A stretch of 64,000 bases of DNA, taken from positions 20,446-84,445 of the forward strand of contig VKHL01000127.1 of assembly GCA_015146655.1 (NCBI GenBank), given 5' to 3'. The position numbers and the translations under genes are program-made. Each line of letters opens with the position of its first letter. Position 1 is the first letter of the stretch. Below, piece by piece: positions 1 to 9,939 of this stretch. The stretch is from Ochromonas danica. Lineage: Eukaryota; Sar; Chrysophyceae; Chromulinales; Chromulinaceae. The notes beneath the pieces are model-generated. The model saw only the letters and a program-made list of their open reading frames with translations. It searched no databases and was not told the origin of the DNA.

Positions 1-304
1 CTAATGGAGATTTATGGAAAGTAACTAAAGATGACTCTCTCTCATAATCATGTTGTAAGCTTTGTCGTACAAGTCGATATTTTTCCATTGGGAAACGATG
101 TTTAGGAGGAAGAGGAACTTCATAATGATCATTGGAAAAGAAATGTACAGGAGGAAAGTTCATTCCCTCTAACTTCATCTCCATGGCCATCGCAGTGGAG
201 AGACTGCTACTGCTAGTGCTGCTACTTGCTCTCCTTCTGCTATCAAGAGCAAAAGAAGAAGTAGATCGAAGAAAACGAACCATAAGAACCATGAGACCAA
301 GCAT
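1..304 (-). CDS. Histone deacetylase-like protein, N-terminal part (runs off window)
   Basis: The reverse strand is open from an ATG at 304 to the window edge, giving 101 residues of an incomplete protein. Residues 1-40 are rich in Arg, Ser and hydrophobic residues and lack acids apart from one Asp, which would fit an organelle presequence. From about residue 50 the pattern PPVHFFSNDHYEVPLP, then KHRFPMEKYRLV, matches the start of class II/AcuC-type histone deacetylases and acetylpolyamine amidohydrolases, where a Tyr/Asp-His segment precedes a conserved HRFPMxKY motif. Catalytic His/Asp residues would lie beyond the window. The frame is closed by a TAA upstream of this ATG, so the start is secure. 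It is divergent from the DeSI gene, with about 380 bp between start codons. The family call rests on this short motif only. Confidence 0.6.
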   Translation of the reverse strand, partial: MLGLMVLMVRFLRSTSSFALDSRRRASSSTSSSSLSTAMAMEMKLEGMNFPPVHFFSNDHYEVPLPPKHRFPMEKYRLVRQSLQHDYERESSLVTFHKSPL

Positions 305-686
305 GCAAGGAACCGTCGTTTTGAGATCAACTGTATTAGAAGAAAGGTAATGGATGTTATTCGAAAGAAGAAGAAACCATCGACTTTAACTTGATTGTAA
401 AGTCAAATCAACCAATTGATGATGACATCATTCGAATGACTGCTGTGTTGGCAGTAGGCTAGAAGACAGACTTCAGATTTAGGTATTTAGGGAATTTAGT
501 ATAAAAACGGCAGCAGAAACAGCTTTTTTGTCTCCCAGAGTTCTAGACTGTCAGGCTTCTAGAAGAAAGAACAAGAGAGAGAGAGAGATCGAACGATTGT
601 CCATAGAACAACCACTCGTCAAGTACAGCTACTTGAACTATCCATTGTCTTTCCTTTTGAATACTTTGGGTTTGAATATTCTTACC
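305..686. promoter_or_regulatory. Divergent intergenic region with ATTTAG repeats
   Basis: This region separates the ATGs of two divergent genes. Its distal part carries three ATTTAG hexamers at 477, 485 and 494 (spacing 8 then 9 bp) just before an A-rich TATAAAAA-like stretch at about 500. This resembles, weakly, the 8-bp-period arrays in other divergent promoters of the window. An open frame starting with TTG at 528 covers part of it, but the purine-rich agag run and lack of conservation argue for 5' UTR. Confidence 0.4.
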
Positions 687-2318
687 ATGACAACAACAAT
701 GTTTGAAGTGAAATTAGCCATCTATGATCTATCTCGTGGAATGGCTAAAACTTTATCTCAATCTTTACTTGGTCAACAAATTGAAGGTATCTGGCATACT
801 GGTATTGTTATCTATAATAGAGAATATTATTTTGGTGGTGGTATTCAAGTTTTACCATGGGGTCAATTTTCTTCACAAAATAACTTACCACCTTATAATA
901 TACAAATTCTTGGTCATACAACGAAAACACAACATGAATTAGAATCTTATCTTTATTCTATACAAAATCAATATACAACAGCTACATATGATTTAATAAG
1001 AAATAATTGTAATCATTTTGCTGATACAGTTAGTAAATTCTTATTAAATGGTCAAGGTATACCATCTGGTATTGTTAATTTACCACAAATGATCTTTTCT
1101 ACACCTGGTGGTGCTATGTTACGTCCAATGATTGAATCTATGCAAAATAATGTTCGTCAACAACAAGGGTATGGATTAGATCCTTTTCATTCTGTTAATG
1201 CTAATAGTCGCAGTGCAACCACTGGAAGTGCAGGAAGTACACCCACTGCCTCTAGTAGTGGTACCTCTTTTGAGAATGCACTTACTGAGTCAGTCACTTC
1301 CATGGTTTTAGAAATGGCACAACAAGCAGAACAGCAACAAGAACAAGCGTCACGTGGGAAGATTGCAAAGAAAGCTATACTTGAAGAGCAACCTTATATA
1401 TCTGCTGATGCAAGCTCTGTGTCAAAGTTAATGAACAAATTGCTTACGTTGAGTGACCTGCAAGATGAACAAAAGGAACGCCTTCAAACGATTGCTACGG
1501 CATTGCAATCTTCGCAGAATACTGTTTTCTCAGTGGATGACTATTACTTACTTGAGAATATTCTAGCAACACATCCTGAAACACATTTGTCCACTCTTTT
1601 TATTGTTCGATTGATGTTCTTACATGATCGTATGACGGACTTTAAGGAGGTACGTTTGATTAAAGAGATATTGAGTCGCCTCTTAGCAAAAGATGCTCCA
1701 CAAGGCAAAGTTGAGGGTGCGCAAGTGAGTGGATTTGCTTCTGTTCCTGCACATGCTATGGCGCTTTGTGCGATTTCTAACTTATTGAGTCATGAAGCGG
1801 GATTGGCATTACTGTGTCCCAATCCTGTCACATCCGCTAAGGAAGATGATCTTACTATCACCTCTGGTGATAAATACGCTTCTGGATCGAATCTTTCTAT
1901 GGAGTTAACCAATGATATATTAGATACGGTGCTGGCTGGACTTGCTCATGGACGGGCGGAAGTGCGACAAATGAGTGCTACTCTAGCTTACAATCTAACT
2001 CTTGCTTGTACTCCTCATGGTCAACTTGCAGGGCCCTGGGCTCCATCTTCCTCGTCGTCTGGAGAAGAGATCGAACTACACAGCCAGGCATTACAGCTTT
2101 TATGTGCTTGTTTAGATGGCCTTCCAGCTGAACAAGATTCCTTGGTCCGTAAACGCAAGCTTGCCGTGGCTTGCCGTATCTTGCGAGCTTTCGGCAAAGC
2201 TGCCGCAGACTTGATACAAGATCTTGGATTAGATGGCCCTCTGCAAGTGTTGAGACAAACTTCCTTACCCAATGAGGAACTAGCTATAGTTGATGAGATA
2301 GTCGCGACTGTACGCTGA
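687..2318 (+). CDS. PPPDE/DeSI-type deubiquitinase/deSUMOylase with C-terminal PUL domain
   Basis: 543-residue intronless protein. Residues 5-145 form a PPPDE (DeSI) thiol isopeptidase domain: the segment WHTGI supplies the catalytic His, and NNCNHFAD, about 70 residues later, supplies the catalytic Cys. Such enzymes remove SUMO or ubiquitin. After a Ser/Gly/Thr linker (about 170-200) and a Gln/Glu helix, residues 285-543 form a helical repeat resembling the PUL domain of PLAA/Ufd3, which binds the C-terminus of Cdc48/p97. PPPDE-PUL fusions are known, usually with a thioredoxin domain between the two; I see none here. The ATG at 687 (or 699) is chosen because the domain starts at once after it; an upstream TTG at 528 leads only through UTR-like sequence. 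Codon use shifts from AT-rich in the protease part to more balanced in the PUL part. Confidence 0.85.
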   Translation: MTTTMFEVKLAIYDLSRGMAKTLSQSLLGQQIEGIWHTGIVIYNREYYFGGGIQVLPWGQFSSQNNLPPYNIQILGHTTKTQHELESYLYSIQNQYTTATYDLIRNNCNHFADTVSKFLLNGQGIPSGIVNLPQMIFSTPGGAMLRPMIESMQNNVRQQQGYGLDPFHSVNANSRSATTGSAGSTPTASSSGTSFENALTESVTSMVLEMAQQAEQQQEQASRGKIAKKAILEEQPYISADASSVSKLMNKLLTLSDLQDEQKERLQTIATALQSSQNTVFSVDDYYLLENILATHPETHLSTLFIVRLMFLHDRMTDFKEVRLIKEILSRLLAKDAPQGKVEGAQVSGFASVPAHAMALCAISNLLSHEAGLALLCPNPVTSAKEDDLTITSGDKYASGSNLSMELTNDILDTVLAGLAHGRAEVRQMSATLAYNLTLACTPHGQLAGPWAPSSSSSGEEIELHSQALQLLCACLDGLPAEQDSLVRKRKLAVACRILRAFGKAAADLIQDLGLDGPLQVLRQTSLPNEELAIVDEIVATVR

Positions 2319-2819
2319 CCTTCTAAGTACAAAATAAAACTAAGTAGTTGCAATAAGTCGGCAATTTAACTTAATTAATCTACCATCTAATATGACAAGA
2401 ATTGAACGAGACAGCATGCCATTTATAAATAAAAATTAAAAGTGATCGGCAAGCGATCGTGAATGGGAAATTGAAAGTTCAATTAATCAACTGCTGTTTA
2501 GTCGGCTAAGTCAAAGACATATAACCCATTGCCAAAACACAACAGCCACACGTCTGTTTATCACAAGGAGGATAACAGAGTAAAGAGAAAGTTCTTCAAA
2601 TGTACAGAAGCACGCGGCGATATGCAGTGGATATGAAGACACGAACTAAAGGCCCAATCGTGCGAACAGCACTGACAGCACAGATTACATACAACTAGGA
2701 CATTTCACTAAGCCAGTGATTCCAAAAGAAACACTCAGCATATTTACACTATACAACTATTACGACAGGATAATCATCTGTCGTTGATTTTATGACCTAA
2801 GGTGGGGGAGAAATGGGAT
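2319..2819. other. Intergenic region between convergent genes
   Basis: This 501-bp stretch holds the 3' flanks of the DeSI gene and the PX gene. It has AT-rich runs and stop codons in all frames. No tRNA, repeat or conserved ORF was seen. Confidence 0.5.
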
Positions 2820-3707
2820 CTAATTCACAACAAATTCTAGAAGCATGCCAACACTTGGAACTTCGAATAACACGTTCTTGAGGAAATTCCCCAACAAACG
2901 AGCCTCCGAACATAGGTACTTCATCGAACATTGTGGCTTGGACCACCATGGTCGATTACGAACTACCCGTTGCCATGCATGAATTGTGTTGCGAAAGATA
3001 GGATTGCCAGAGCGAGTCTTATTTAGACGATGCGCATAGGTTTGGCAAGCTTCACCCAAGTCACGGAAGTCTTTAAATTTCTTCCATGCAATCATTTCTT
3101 TACCATCCATGGTCAAGGTAACTTTATATTCAACTTCTTCTCGGTATCCTTCTTGAACAACTCTAAAGCCACCCATGGTCATACAAACTGCAACATTGTC
3201 AAAAGATCTACACGAGATTGGTGCAGCACGACTCTCAATGACACACAGCACGGCCAGGTCACTAGAGGACGATGACAAGGATGATGCAGAAGTAGAAGCC
3301 GAGGAATTGGCAAAAGAAGTTGACACCGATCCAATGCTAGAAGAAGAGACAGCAAGGTCGTTGGAAAAGGAACGTGCTGGAGTTTCTTCAGCCATAGCGA
3401 AGGCTTGGTCGCAGTCATCATAGTGACCGTATTCGTCACATTCATCCATGGACCACATCAAAGGATGCTTGCTATGAGGACCGTTTAAACTTTCATATAA
3501 GGTGGGCAATCGCTTAAGATTTTCGAAAGAAAATGACCCATCTTCACTTGTATTAGCGGTCTTTATGGTGGTTGGAGTTAGAGCGGGAGTATCCATTGAT
3601 GTTGATTCGCTTTTAAAAGAATCATAAATCATAGAATAGGAATCACAATGACTTCCTAAATGATTTAAAGTAATATCAGATGTCCTAATATTTTCAACAC
3701 TCATCAT
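2820..3707 (-). CDS. PX-domain-like protein
   Basis: 295 residues from tandem ATGs at 3707/3704; the longer open frame starts at a TTG and adds 40 residues of unlikely sequence. The N-terminal half is Ser/Thr-rich and low in complexity, with a Ser run near residues 120-155. The C-terminal half (about 160-290) fits a Phox-homology fold: beta strands with YKVTLTMDGKEMIAWKKF, then FKDFRDL, the usual PX segment preceding the phosphoinositide loop, and a closing helix ending in LLEFVV. PX domains bind membrane phosphoinositides, so a membrane-trafficking or signalling role is inferred. Conservation of the PPxxP loop is poor (NPIFRNTIHAWQ instead), so lipid binding may be altered. It faces ESS2 head to head. 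Confidence 0.6.
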   Translation of the reverse strand: MMSVENIRTSDITLNHLGSHCDSYSMIYDSFKSESTSMDTPALTPTTIKTANTSEDGSFSFENLKRLPTLYESLNGPHSKHPLMWSMDECDEYGHYDDCDQAFAMAEETPARSFSNDLAVSSSSIGSVSTSFANSSASTSASSLSSSSSDLAVLCVIESRAAPISCRSFDNVAVCMTMGGFRVVQEGYREEVEYKVTLTMDGKEMIAWKKFKDFRDLGEACQTYAHRLNKTRSGNPIFRNTIHAWQRVVRNRPWWSKPQCSMKYLCSEARLLGNFLKNVLFEVPSVGMLLEFVVN

Positions 3708-4344
3708 GATAAGATCTGATTTTGCTTCTTGATAATAGGGAGCAGAATATTGAGCTGTGAGAGTAAAGGGGGAGGAGTGGTTTTGCTTTTGGTGCACAGA
3801 ATTCCGAAATACGCTGCTGGGACACAAAGATCAAGAAGAACTTGATTTCTTTCTCTTGAATAGAATTCTTTTCTATTGAAAAAAGAAAGTGAAAGGGAAT
3901 GGTAAAAAGAGATTGGTTTTGATTATGATCAAACGTATGTCAATATGTCTCCCTCTCTCTTTTCACTGCAGCTCCGCACTGCTCAAGGTCAGCCAACAGG
4001 CTTCTGCGATCTTGTGGGTGGGTATGCGTATGTCAGCACGAGGAGCAGCACGGTGTGAGAGACGTCACTGTGGTCTGATATGGCGGGGTGGTGAGAAGGA
4101 GTGTGACGTGGGACAAGAAACTGTCAACAGCCACTACAGCTTCAAGGTAGAATGAGGTGGACAAATGACGCAGTGGTTGAATCAGAACAAACACCTCCTT
4201 CCTAACAGTTAAAACACCTTTTTGGACTTTTCTTCTGGACATGCAACTACAACACGATTGTCCATGGAAATTCTGTGGAATCCATCGTTTTTGGTTAATG
4301 AGAGCAGGAAAACAAAGCAAAAAGGCAGGAAGGAAGAAGTAGTC
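3708..4344. promoter_or_regulatory. Divergent intergenic region (PX gene / ESS2)
   Basis: This is the 5' flank of two divergent genes, 637 bp. A short hairpin-like palindrome (AATAGAA, 3-nt loop, TTCTATT) lies around 3858-3876. The stretch 4222-4344 is open in the ESS2 frame from a TTG but is taken as 5' UTR. I see no 8-bp array here. Confidence 0.4.
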
Positions 4345-5832
4345 ATGGCTTTGATACCAAGTGATGTAAAAACTTTAGCTTCAAGTAGTAAGAAGCGTAA
4401 AAATGAAGTCCTTGAAGAAGAAGAATATATTGCGAGATTAGAATATCTCATTGAAAGAGATTATTTCCCTCATCTCTCCTCCTTAAGAAACATGCTGAAC
4501 TATTTAGAGGAACATGATAATTATGATCTCTATACACTACGTCAAACCTATCGTAAGCTTTTCCCTAACCTTCCTAGTCATAATAACAAGCAGGAACAGG
4601 AGGAGATTGAGAGTGGTGAGAAAAGTGGCGGTGGGAAGATGACAATCGCTCAATTCTTTAATCGATACATTAGTGAAGACAATCAATCCTTCCTCACGTT
4701 ACAAGAGAAATCTATTAAACAACATCGACAAAAATATCACTGGATGTATGAAGCATTAGATCTCTTAGAAGATGGATCCTCTACCACTTCTTCTTCCTCA
4801 CTTCGTAGACCTGGTACGCTCATGTTATATTATATTGGAAATAAAGTCCTCACTGTGAAAGAAAGAGAAAATATTGATCGTATTTTGGATGGTAATGTTG
4901 ATGATGATATTGACAAGCGACAGAATGGATTGTCAACTTGGGCATTTCGTGTAAGAAATCAGTTAATGTTCTATCCAGAATTGCGTGACAGCCAAGCAAC
5001 CTGTCAGATGATCCCTGACGCTTCTCAACATCGACCTGACAGACAATCTATCCTTCCTATTCAAAACGAAAAGAATAGTTCTGTTGGCTTGATTACTGAC
5101 TTTGCCTTTAAAGCGCCGTCGCCTCGTCCACCTAGAATGAACAATAATGTCTCTTCATCTTCTGAGAAAATCGTGCAGAGGGCCAATGTTCATGCTTTAG
5201 GTAACGAGGTCTTACAAGAAATGGATGATTACTTACGAGGAATGGCAGCTTTATCACCGTTAGAAATGCCTCACACACCTTCGTCAGTGGGATCAATGGA
5301 TAATGCTATGACAATGCGAGCAGAAATTGGCAACAAGCGCTACCGAGAAGTGGAAATGACTCCATTAGCTGTACCAGGAAAAGGAGCATTGGCATCTCCG
5401 TTGATGACTTGGGGTGCAGTTGCTGCAACCCCTTTGCTACTTTCTTCATCGTCCTCTTCGAATCGCGTTCCCGCCACGCCGCGCGAGTATAGTGGCAACA
5501 ATGAGAAGAGTAGAGCCGAGTCCGCCGGAGTTGCGGGTCCTCATTTTTCTATGCAGCCTACTCGTCAACGTGATAAGATTGCTTTGGCATTGGATGCAAA
5601 ATTCAAAAAGCGTCGCGCATCCTATGTCACACCCCTTCGTTCCTCTGGTGATATACATAGTCAAGCCAGTGTCAATAGTGCTCAAACGTGGAGAAGATAC
5701 AGTGATGATGGCCTAGTCGGTCGGACAGGAAATGCTATAGGAGCGACTGAGCGACGAAAACTGAGTGATCTTTCTCTTGCCGCTCAAAATTTGGCCAAGA
5801 AAATTAATCCACAGCTCGCTCATCGACAATAA
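4345..5832 (+). CDS. Splicing factor ESS2/DGCR14 (Es2 family)
   Basis: 495-residue intronless nuclear protein. After about 25 residues comes the family signature LEEEEYIARLEYLIERDYFPHL, close to the LDEEDYIxxLExIIERDFFPDL motif of DGCR14/ESS2. It is followed by a helical segment and by MTIAQFFNRYISEDNQSF, matching the conserved LxxFLxxxTSEDNxSF block. Near the C-terminus PLMTWGAVAATPLLL corresponds to the conserved SPLMTWGxIxGTP motif, and the tail is basic (KFKKRRASY). ESS2 proteins associate with the spliceosomal C complex and nuclear speckles. The gene is tail to tail with SF3A1, another splicing factor, only 118 bp away. The start is the first in-frame ATG; the frame before it begins with a TTG. 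Confidence 0.85.
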   Translation: MALIPSDVKTLASSSKKRKNEVLEEEEYIARLEYLIERDYFPHLSSLRNMLNYLEEHDNYDLYTLRQTYRKLFPNLPSHNNKQEQEEIESGEKSGGGKMTIAQFFNRYISEDNQSFLTLQEKSIKQHRQKYHWMYEALDLLEDGSSTTSSSSLRRPGTLMLYYIGNKVLTVKERENIDRILDGNVDDDIDKRQNGLSTWAFRVRNQLMFYPELRDSQATCQMIPDASQHRPDRQSILPIQNEKNSSVGLITDFAFKAPSPRPPRMNNNVSSSSEKIVQRANVHALGNEVLQEMDDYLRGMAALSPLEMPHTPSSVGSMDNAMTMRAEIGNKRYREVEMTPLAVPGKGALASPLMTWGAVAATPLLLSSSSSSNRVPATPREYSGNNEKSRAESAGVAGPHFSMQPTRQRDKIALALDAKFKKRRASYVTPLRSSGDIHSQASVNSAQTWRRYSDDGLVGRTGNAIGATERRKLSDLSLAAQNLAKKINPQLAHRQ

Positions 5833-5950
5833 CCTTATATCCTGTTTCCGTTCATATAGTAACTTCTTAAATTGTTCTCAAAGCTATGTTTGGAAAGGAC
5901 TTCGAATTACAGCAGTGTTGAGATATTTATTTAACCCAAGCACACACCAA

Positions 5951-8204
5951 CTAACGCTTTCCACCACGAGATTTGATGGAAGCTTCGAGCAAAGTGCCAT
6001 CTCCGATATTCGCCGCCGCGAGACTTTGCCCATCCTTCAGAAACCCTTGTGAAGCATGGCGCAATTGCAACTTACCAGCTCCTAATGTACTTCCTAACTG
6101 CTGTAAGAGGAGCTCCTTGACTTCTTTCGCTGTTGTCGTGACTGCTGTCGTAAGGGTGATGCTTTGGCCATTGAACCCAAAGGAAGGCTCATTGGGCAAC
6201 ATTATAGTTAGAGCAGCAGGATGAGGGTGGTTGGCAATAAAGTCCTCGGCGGAAAGAAGCTCAATACGAGGCCGCTTCGATTTAACATCTTCATCAACCT
6301 CACTTTGTCTGTTGGGAGCTGGCTGTTGTCCAGGTGATCCAAAAGGCAAAGGAGGAGGCGGGCGATGCATTGCAAGGGGAGGGCCAGTTGGAGCAATGGG
6401 AAGAGGAAGAGGAACAGGAGCCATCGGCATGGCATATGTCGGCATCATGGGAGGCATGGCGGGAATAGTCATGGGCGGCATTGAGGGTACTGCCAAGTGA
6501 GGCGGCGGGGGAGAAACAACAAAGGCCGGAGGTGGCGGCAATGAAGAAACAGGTGGCATAGGAGGAAAAGAAGGTCCTACCGGCGGAACTGCACCAACTG
6601 AGGAAGATGGTGGTGCCCCTGCACCAACTCTAGAGTAAAAATCTTCTTTTAGCTTTTGCGTATTGGCAACAGTTCCTTGAAATCCATCCCATTGTATTTT
6701 ACTCGCTTCTTCTTGTCTCCTCCTTTCTTCATCCTCACTGGCAGCAATATTTGCAGCAGAGTTAGTGCCATCCACAGCTTGACCAAAGATATCGCCTCTC
6801 TTTCGCGCAAAGACACGAAGACTATCAGCGATCGAACTTCCTTCAGCAAATCCTGTCTCTTTCTGTTTCTCTTGAAAGCGACGCTGTTCTTCACGCCACT
6901 TAGGATCAATCAGTTGAATTCGCATATGCTCTTCAAGCTTATCCACTTCAATAGACTTTCCACTCACTGGATCGATGACGTTGAGAGGCTTCTTACTAGC
7001 AGAAGGATTGGCAATACGAGGAACATAGTTAGTAACAACCTTCAATCCTTCTTCGTCTTCTTCTACAACCATAGGGGCACTGCCTGAAGAAGCTGGAGGA
7101 AGCGGCGGTGGTGGAGGAGGGGGAGGTAGTCCACTAGTCAGTGCTGGAGGAGGAGGTGGCGGTGGTGGAATAACAGCTTGACTCTTTTTACTTTGGCCTA
7201 ATGAAAGATCAGAAATGCCTGGAATCTCCAACAACTCATCCTCACGAAAATCTATCACTTCCACAACAGTGAAATCATACCAATCTATCGCTTGTGATGC
7301 TAAACGATCTGCATCAGTTTGTTGATTTTCTTGACGTTTCCTTTCTTCTTCTGCTTTATGATGAGCCCATCGATGAACTGCTTTTTGAATAACTCGATCC
7401 TTTTGTAACTTTTCTTGGATTCCTTCCTTTAGACCAGTTGTTGGATGAAGAATCTTAGCATATGCATCCACTAAAGTAGTAAAATAACTAAATAATAAAT
7501 GAGTAGGTTTCAAAAAGTCAAATAATGGATTTCTTTGTTCTCGTTGAACTAATGCTGCCAGGAAGTCTCGACCATTAATAGCAGTATATTGAGCAGTCAA
7601 TTTAATAACATCAATATCAACAGCACGTGTTCCATTTGGATGATTTATAATAAATTCTAATGGTTGTGGATCTGCATTTGGTGCCTCTTTCGCATATTTT
7701 GCAATAGGATTTACTAAAGCTGCTTTAGCAGAAGAGGCTATGACTGTCTTAGCAGGAGCAGTATTAGCCACTGATTTGGATGGCTCTACTTTCTCTGGTG
7801 CAATAGCTGGTTGAACAGGTTTACTTACTAATGTTGCAGGATCAATACCTTTAGCAATAGCTTCTTCTGTCTCTCTATATTATAACATATAAATGAAACA
7901 GAGAGACTATAAAATAAAATAATTTAATTAATTAATTAATAAAAATAAAAGTACCTTACCTGATTTTCATTTCATAATAAGCATGATAAGGATCAAATTC
8001 ACGCATAAAATTAAACTTAGCAGTCTTTCCTTCACTACTAGATAGAATACGTTGTTCAAAAGATTTTCCATTCTTTCCAACAAATTGTGCTGTTTTATCT
8101 ACTACAGCACGAATCTCAGGTGGTGGGATAATGACACCAATAATTCGATTATGAGTAGTGATGGTCTTCTCTTGATCATCTTTCTCCACTTCCATTGTAC
8201 TCAT
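5951..8204 (-). CDS. SF3A1: Splicing factor 3A subunit 1 (SF3A1/PRP21)
   Basis: Two exons, 8204-7960 and 7874-5951, joined across an 85-nt GT-AG intron, encode 722 residues. Domain order matches SF3A1 of the U2 snRNP: SURP1 near residues 20-75 (IIPPPEIRAVVDKTAQFV...FEQRIL), SURP2 near 165-215 (KLTAQYTAINGRDFLAALVQRE), the conserved PRP21 region, a proline-rich segment, and a C-terminal ubiquitin-like domain (about 625-722) ending in Lys-Ser-Arg-Gly-Gly-Lys-Arg, close to the basic SF3A1 tail that contacts U1 snRNA. SURP2 binds SF3A3. The intron falls between the SURP domains and contains a (TTAA)n stretch. The start is the first ATG; an in-frame TTG at 8222 is ignored. Confidence 0.93.
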
Positions 8205-8823
8205 CCTTTCTAGAACAATCAATTCAATTCAATGACACACTTAACTTAACTTGACTTTTGCTATATGAGAAGGAAGGCAGGGACAGTAGAAGGTGTCGAT
8301 TCAAGATATACTGAAAATAGAAAGAAAGATTGTGAAAAATAAAGGAGATGAATGAATTGAAGGCTGTGAAAATCGCCAATCAGCATTGTTTAACTGAAAA
8401 ACCACTCAATAAAACGCGCTTGTACTGTTGGCTGTGGTTTAACAAGACTAAGAGATAGGTTTTGCTTTATAACTATTTCTGACAAAATATCTGATTAACT
8501 TCTATATTAGAATCTTCTATATGCTATCATTCATTCATCAACCATATATGGCTGCAGAGCTTGGGAAGTAGTATCTCTATTTAAGGCGATTGAAAGAGAT
8601 GAGATGGTGTGGGAAAGAGGGAGAGAGAGAGAGCATGAGCATAAAACTAACAATTTCATAATTCTATAAGAAATGAAAACACACAAAATGTGAGACCTGA
8701 AATTAACAGTTAACCCAAAATGGTTTATGTACAACACAGTTAACTTAACAAGAAGGTCAGGTAGCACACAGCAGTAGTGGTAGCGGTAGTAGTAGCAGTG
8801 GTAACACTTCAAACCACAAGAAG
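8205..8823. promoter_or_regulatory. SF3A1 5' flank and 3' flank of the DUF6787-like gene
   Basis: The first 200 bp upstream of SF3A1 carry repeated TTAAC/TTAAG elements (about 8240-8252), related to the GTTAAC motif of other promoters. Further on, 8707-8750 has two GTTAAC sites. An agagagag run and a degenerate GTAGTAG/GGTAGC stretch follow. No gene is supported. Confidence 0.35.
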
Positions 8824-9309
8824 TTATTTGCTAGCAGGAAACAATTTATTACGTGCTGGTTGACACATTAATCGTCTTGAAAAAGAACATGGAATAAATC
8901 TTCGAGCAATTTTCATGGCCATACCAGCAAAGAAACTATGTCTACCTGCTAATGTTCCTACCATAGTCAACATGACAGCATAGATAGGAGAGATGCAAAG
9001 TAAACTAACAATACGATAAGAGTTAGGACCTTCGATGAGTGATCCTTTGAGATTAAACACTTTCTCTACTGTAGGTCTGACTACCATCATACTAGCTGTA
9101 CCTGTTATACCAAAGACAATACAGGCAATGATTCCTTCTTTCCAATCTTTCATCCAAAATGGACGTGGTTGAGTTGTCCATTTCCAGAAAGTTTCTGTTG
9201 AGAAGGATCTTCTAGTAGATAAGGAACCAACAACAACATTATTACTACTAGTACTTGGTACTGAGAGACGTAGAGAATGAGGTCTTAATAGACGAAGAGA
9301 ACCTAGCAT
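8824..9309 (-). CDS. Small mitochondrial inner-membrane protein, DUF6787-like
   Basis: 161 residues, single exon. Residues 1-45 are Arg/Ser/Leu-rich without acids (RRSFSTE near 33-39), a convincing mitochondrial presequence. A soluble turn with WMKDWKEG is followed by one hydrophobic segment (about 60-80), VRPTVEKVFNLKGS, the sequence GPNSYRIVSLL, and a second hydrophobic stretch ending TLAGRHSFFAGMA. This order (WKE..., FxITGTxSxxxVRP, GSxxxGPxSYR, GTLAGRHxFF) is what I recall of the DUF6787 family of eukaryotic two-helix membrane proteins of unknown function. The C-terminal tail MCQPARNKLFPASK is basic. The ATG at 9309 gives the full presequence. Confidence 0.6.
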   Translation of the reverse strand: MLGSLRLLRPHSLRLSVPSTSSNNVVVGSLSTRRSFSTETFWKWTTQPRPFWMKDWKEGIIACIVFGITGTASMMVVRPTVEKVFNLKGSLIEGPNSYRIVSLLCISPIYAVMLTMVGTLAGRHSFFAGMAMKIARRFIPCSFSRRLMCQPARNKLFPASK

Positions 9310-9939
9310 ATTGAAATAGAAAGAAGTGTGATAGGGGAGAAGGTTGTCACTGCTGGGATAGTCGACGACTTGTTTGGTCTTGTCAGAGTCAATGGAAGAA
9401 GAAAGAACTTTCTCTCACTCACTCACTCACTCACACCGCAGAGGTGATGATGACAGCAGTCCAGATCGCCAGATCTGACTGGGTGGGGGATGGTGTGGGT
9501 ACTGTAGCCTTGTGGCTGGTGTAGGAGAGATAGCAGATTAGTCTACTGTAAATATGCAATTGCCATTTTACTAGAGGATTAAGTTACAGAATGTATCTGC
9601 AAGTTAGAGATGCATCATCATAGAGACAGAGTAGACTACATAGCAAAGGTCAAATTATAAGAAAGCCTATTCTACCATTACACACTACCACCCACAATCT
9701 CCCTCATCATCATCAACATCATCCGATACTCCACTAATCGGATACAAAGCAGTAAAAACACACTTTAACAAATAAAACCAAAGCCAAAAGGTATAGGACT
9801 ACAGCAGTAGTACTACAGTAACTAACCAATAGCCAGAATCAACCCAAAGTAGTAAAATGTACTCGTAAGAAAACTCCTCCATTTTCCACATTTCTCTTCC
9901 CCAGGCACCTAGACTACTGTACTGTACTGTACTTCCACC
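9310..9939. other. Intergenic region
   Basis: 630 bp holding the 5' flank of the DUF6787-like gene (with a (CTCA)n run near 9414-9434) and the 3' end of the next minus-strand gene. An ORF on the minus strand near 9909-10211 is a shadow of that gene. Nothing else is recognised. Confidence 0.4.

Noticed and set aside
528-686. N-terminal extension of the DeSI gene from 528
   Set aside because: The codon is TTG and the sequence is UTR-like; the domain begins right after the ATG at 687. Similar TTG/GTG openings at 3827, 4222, 8222, 17898, 24887, 31502, 41341, 49966 and 52525 were rejected likewise.
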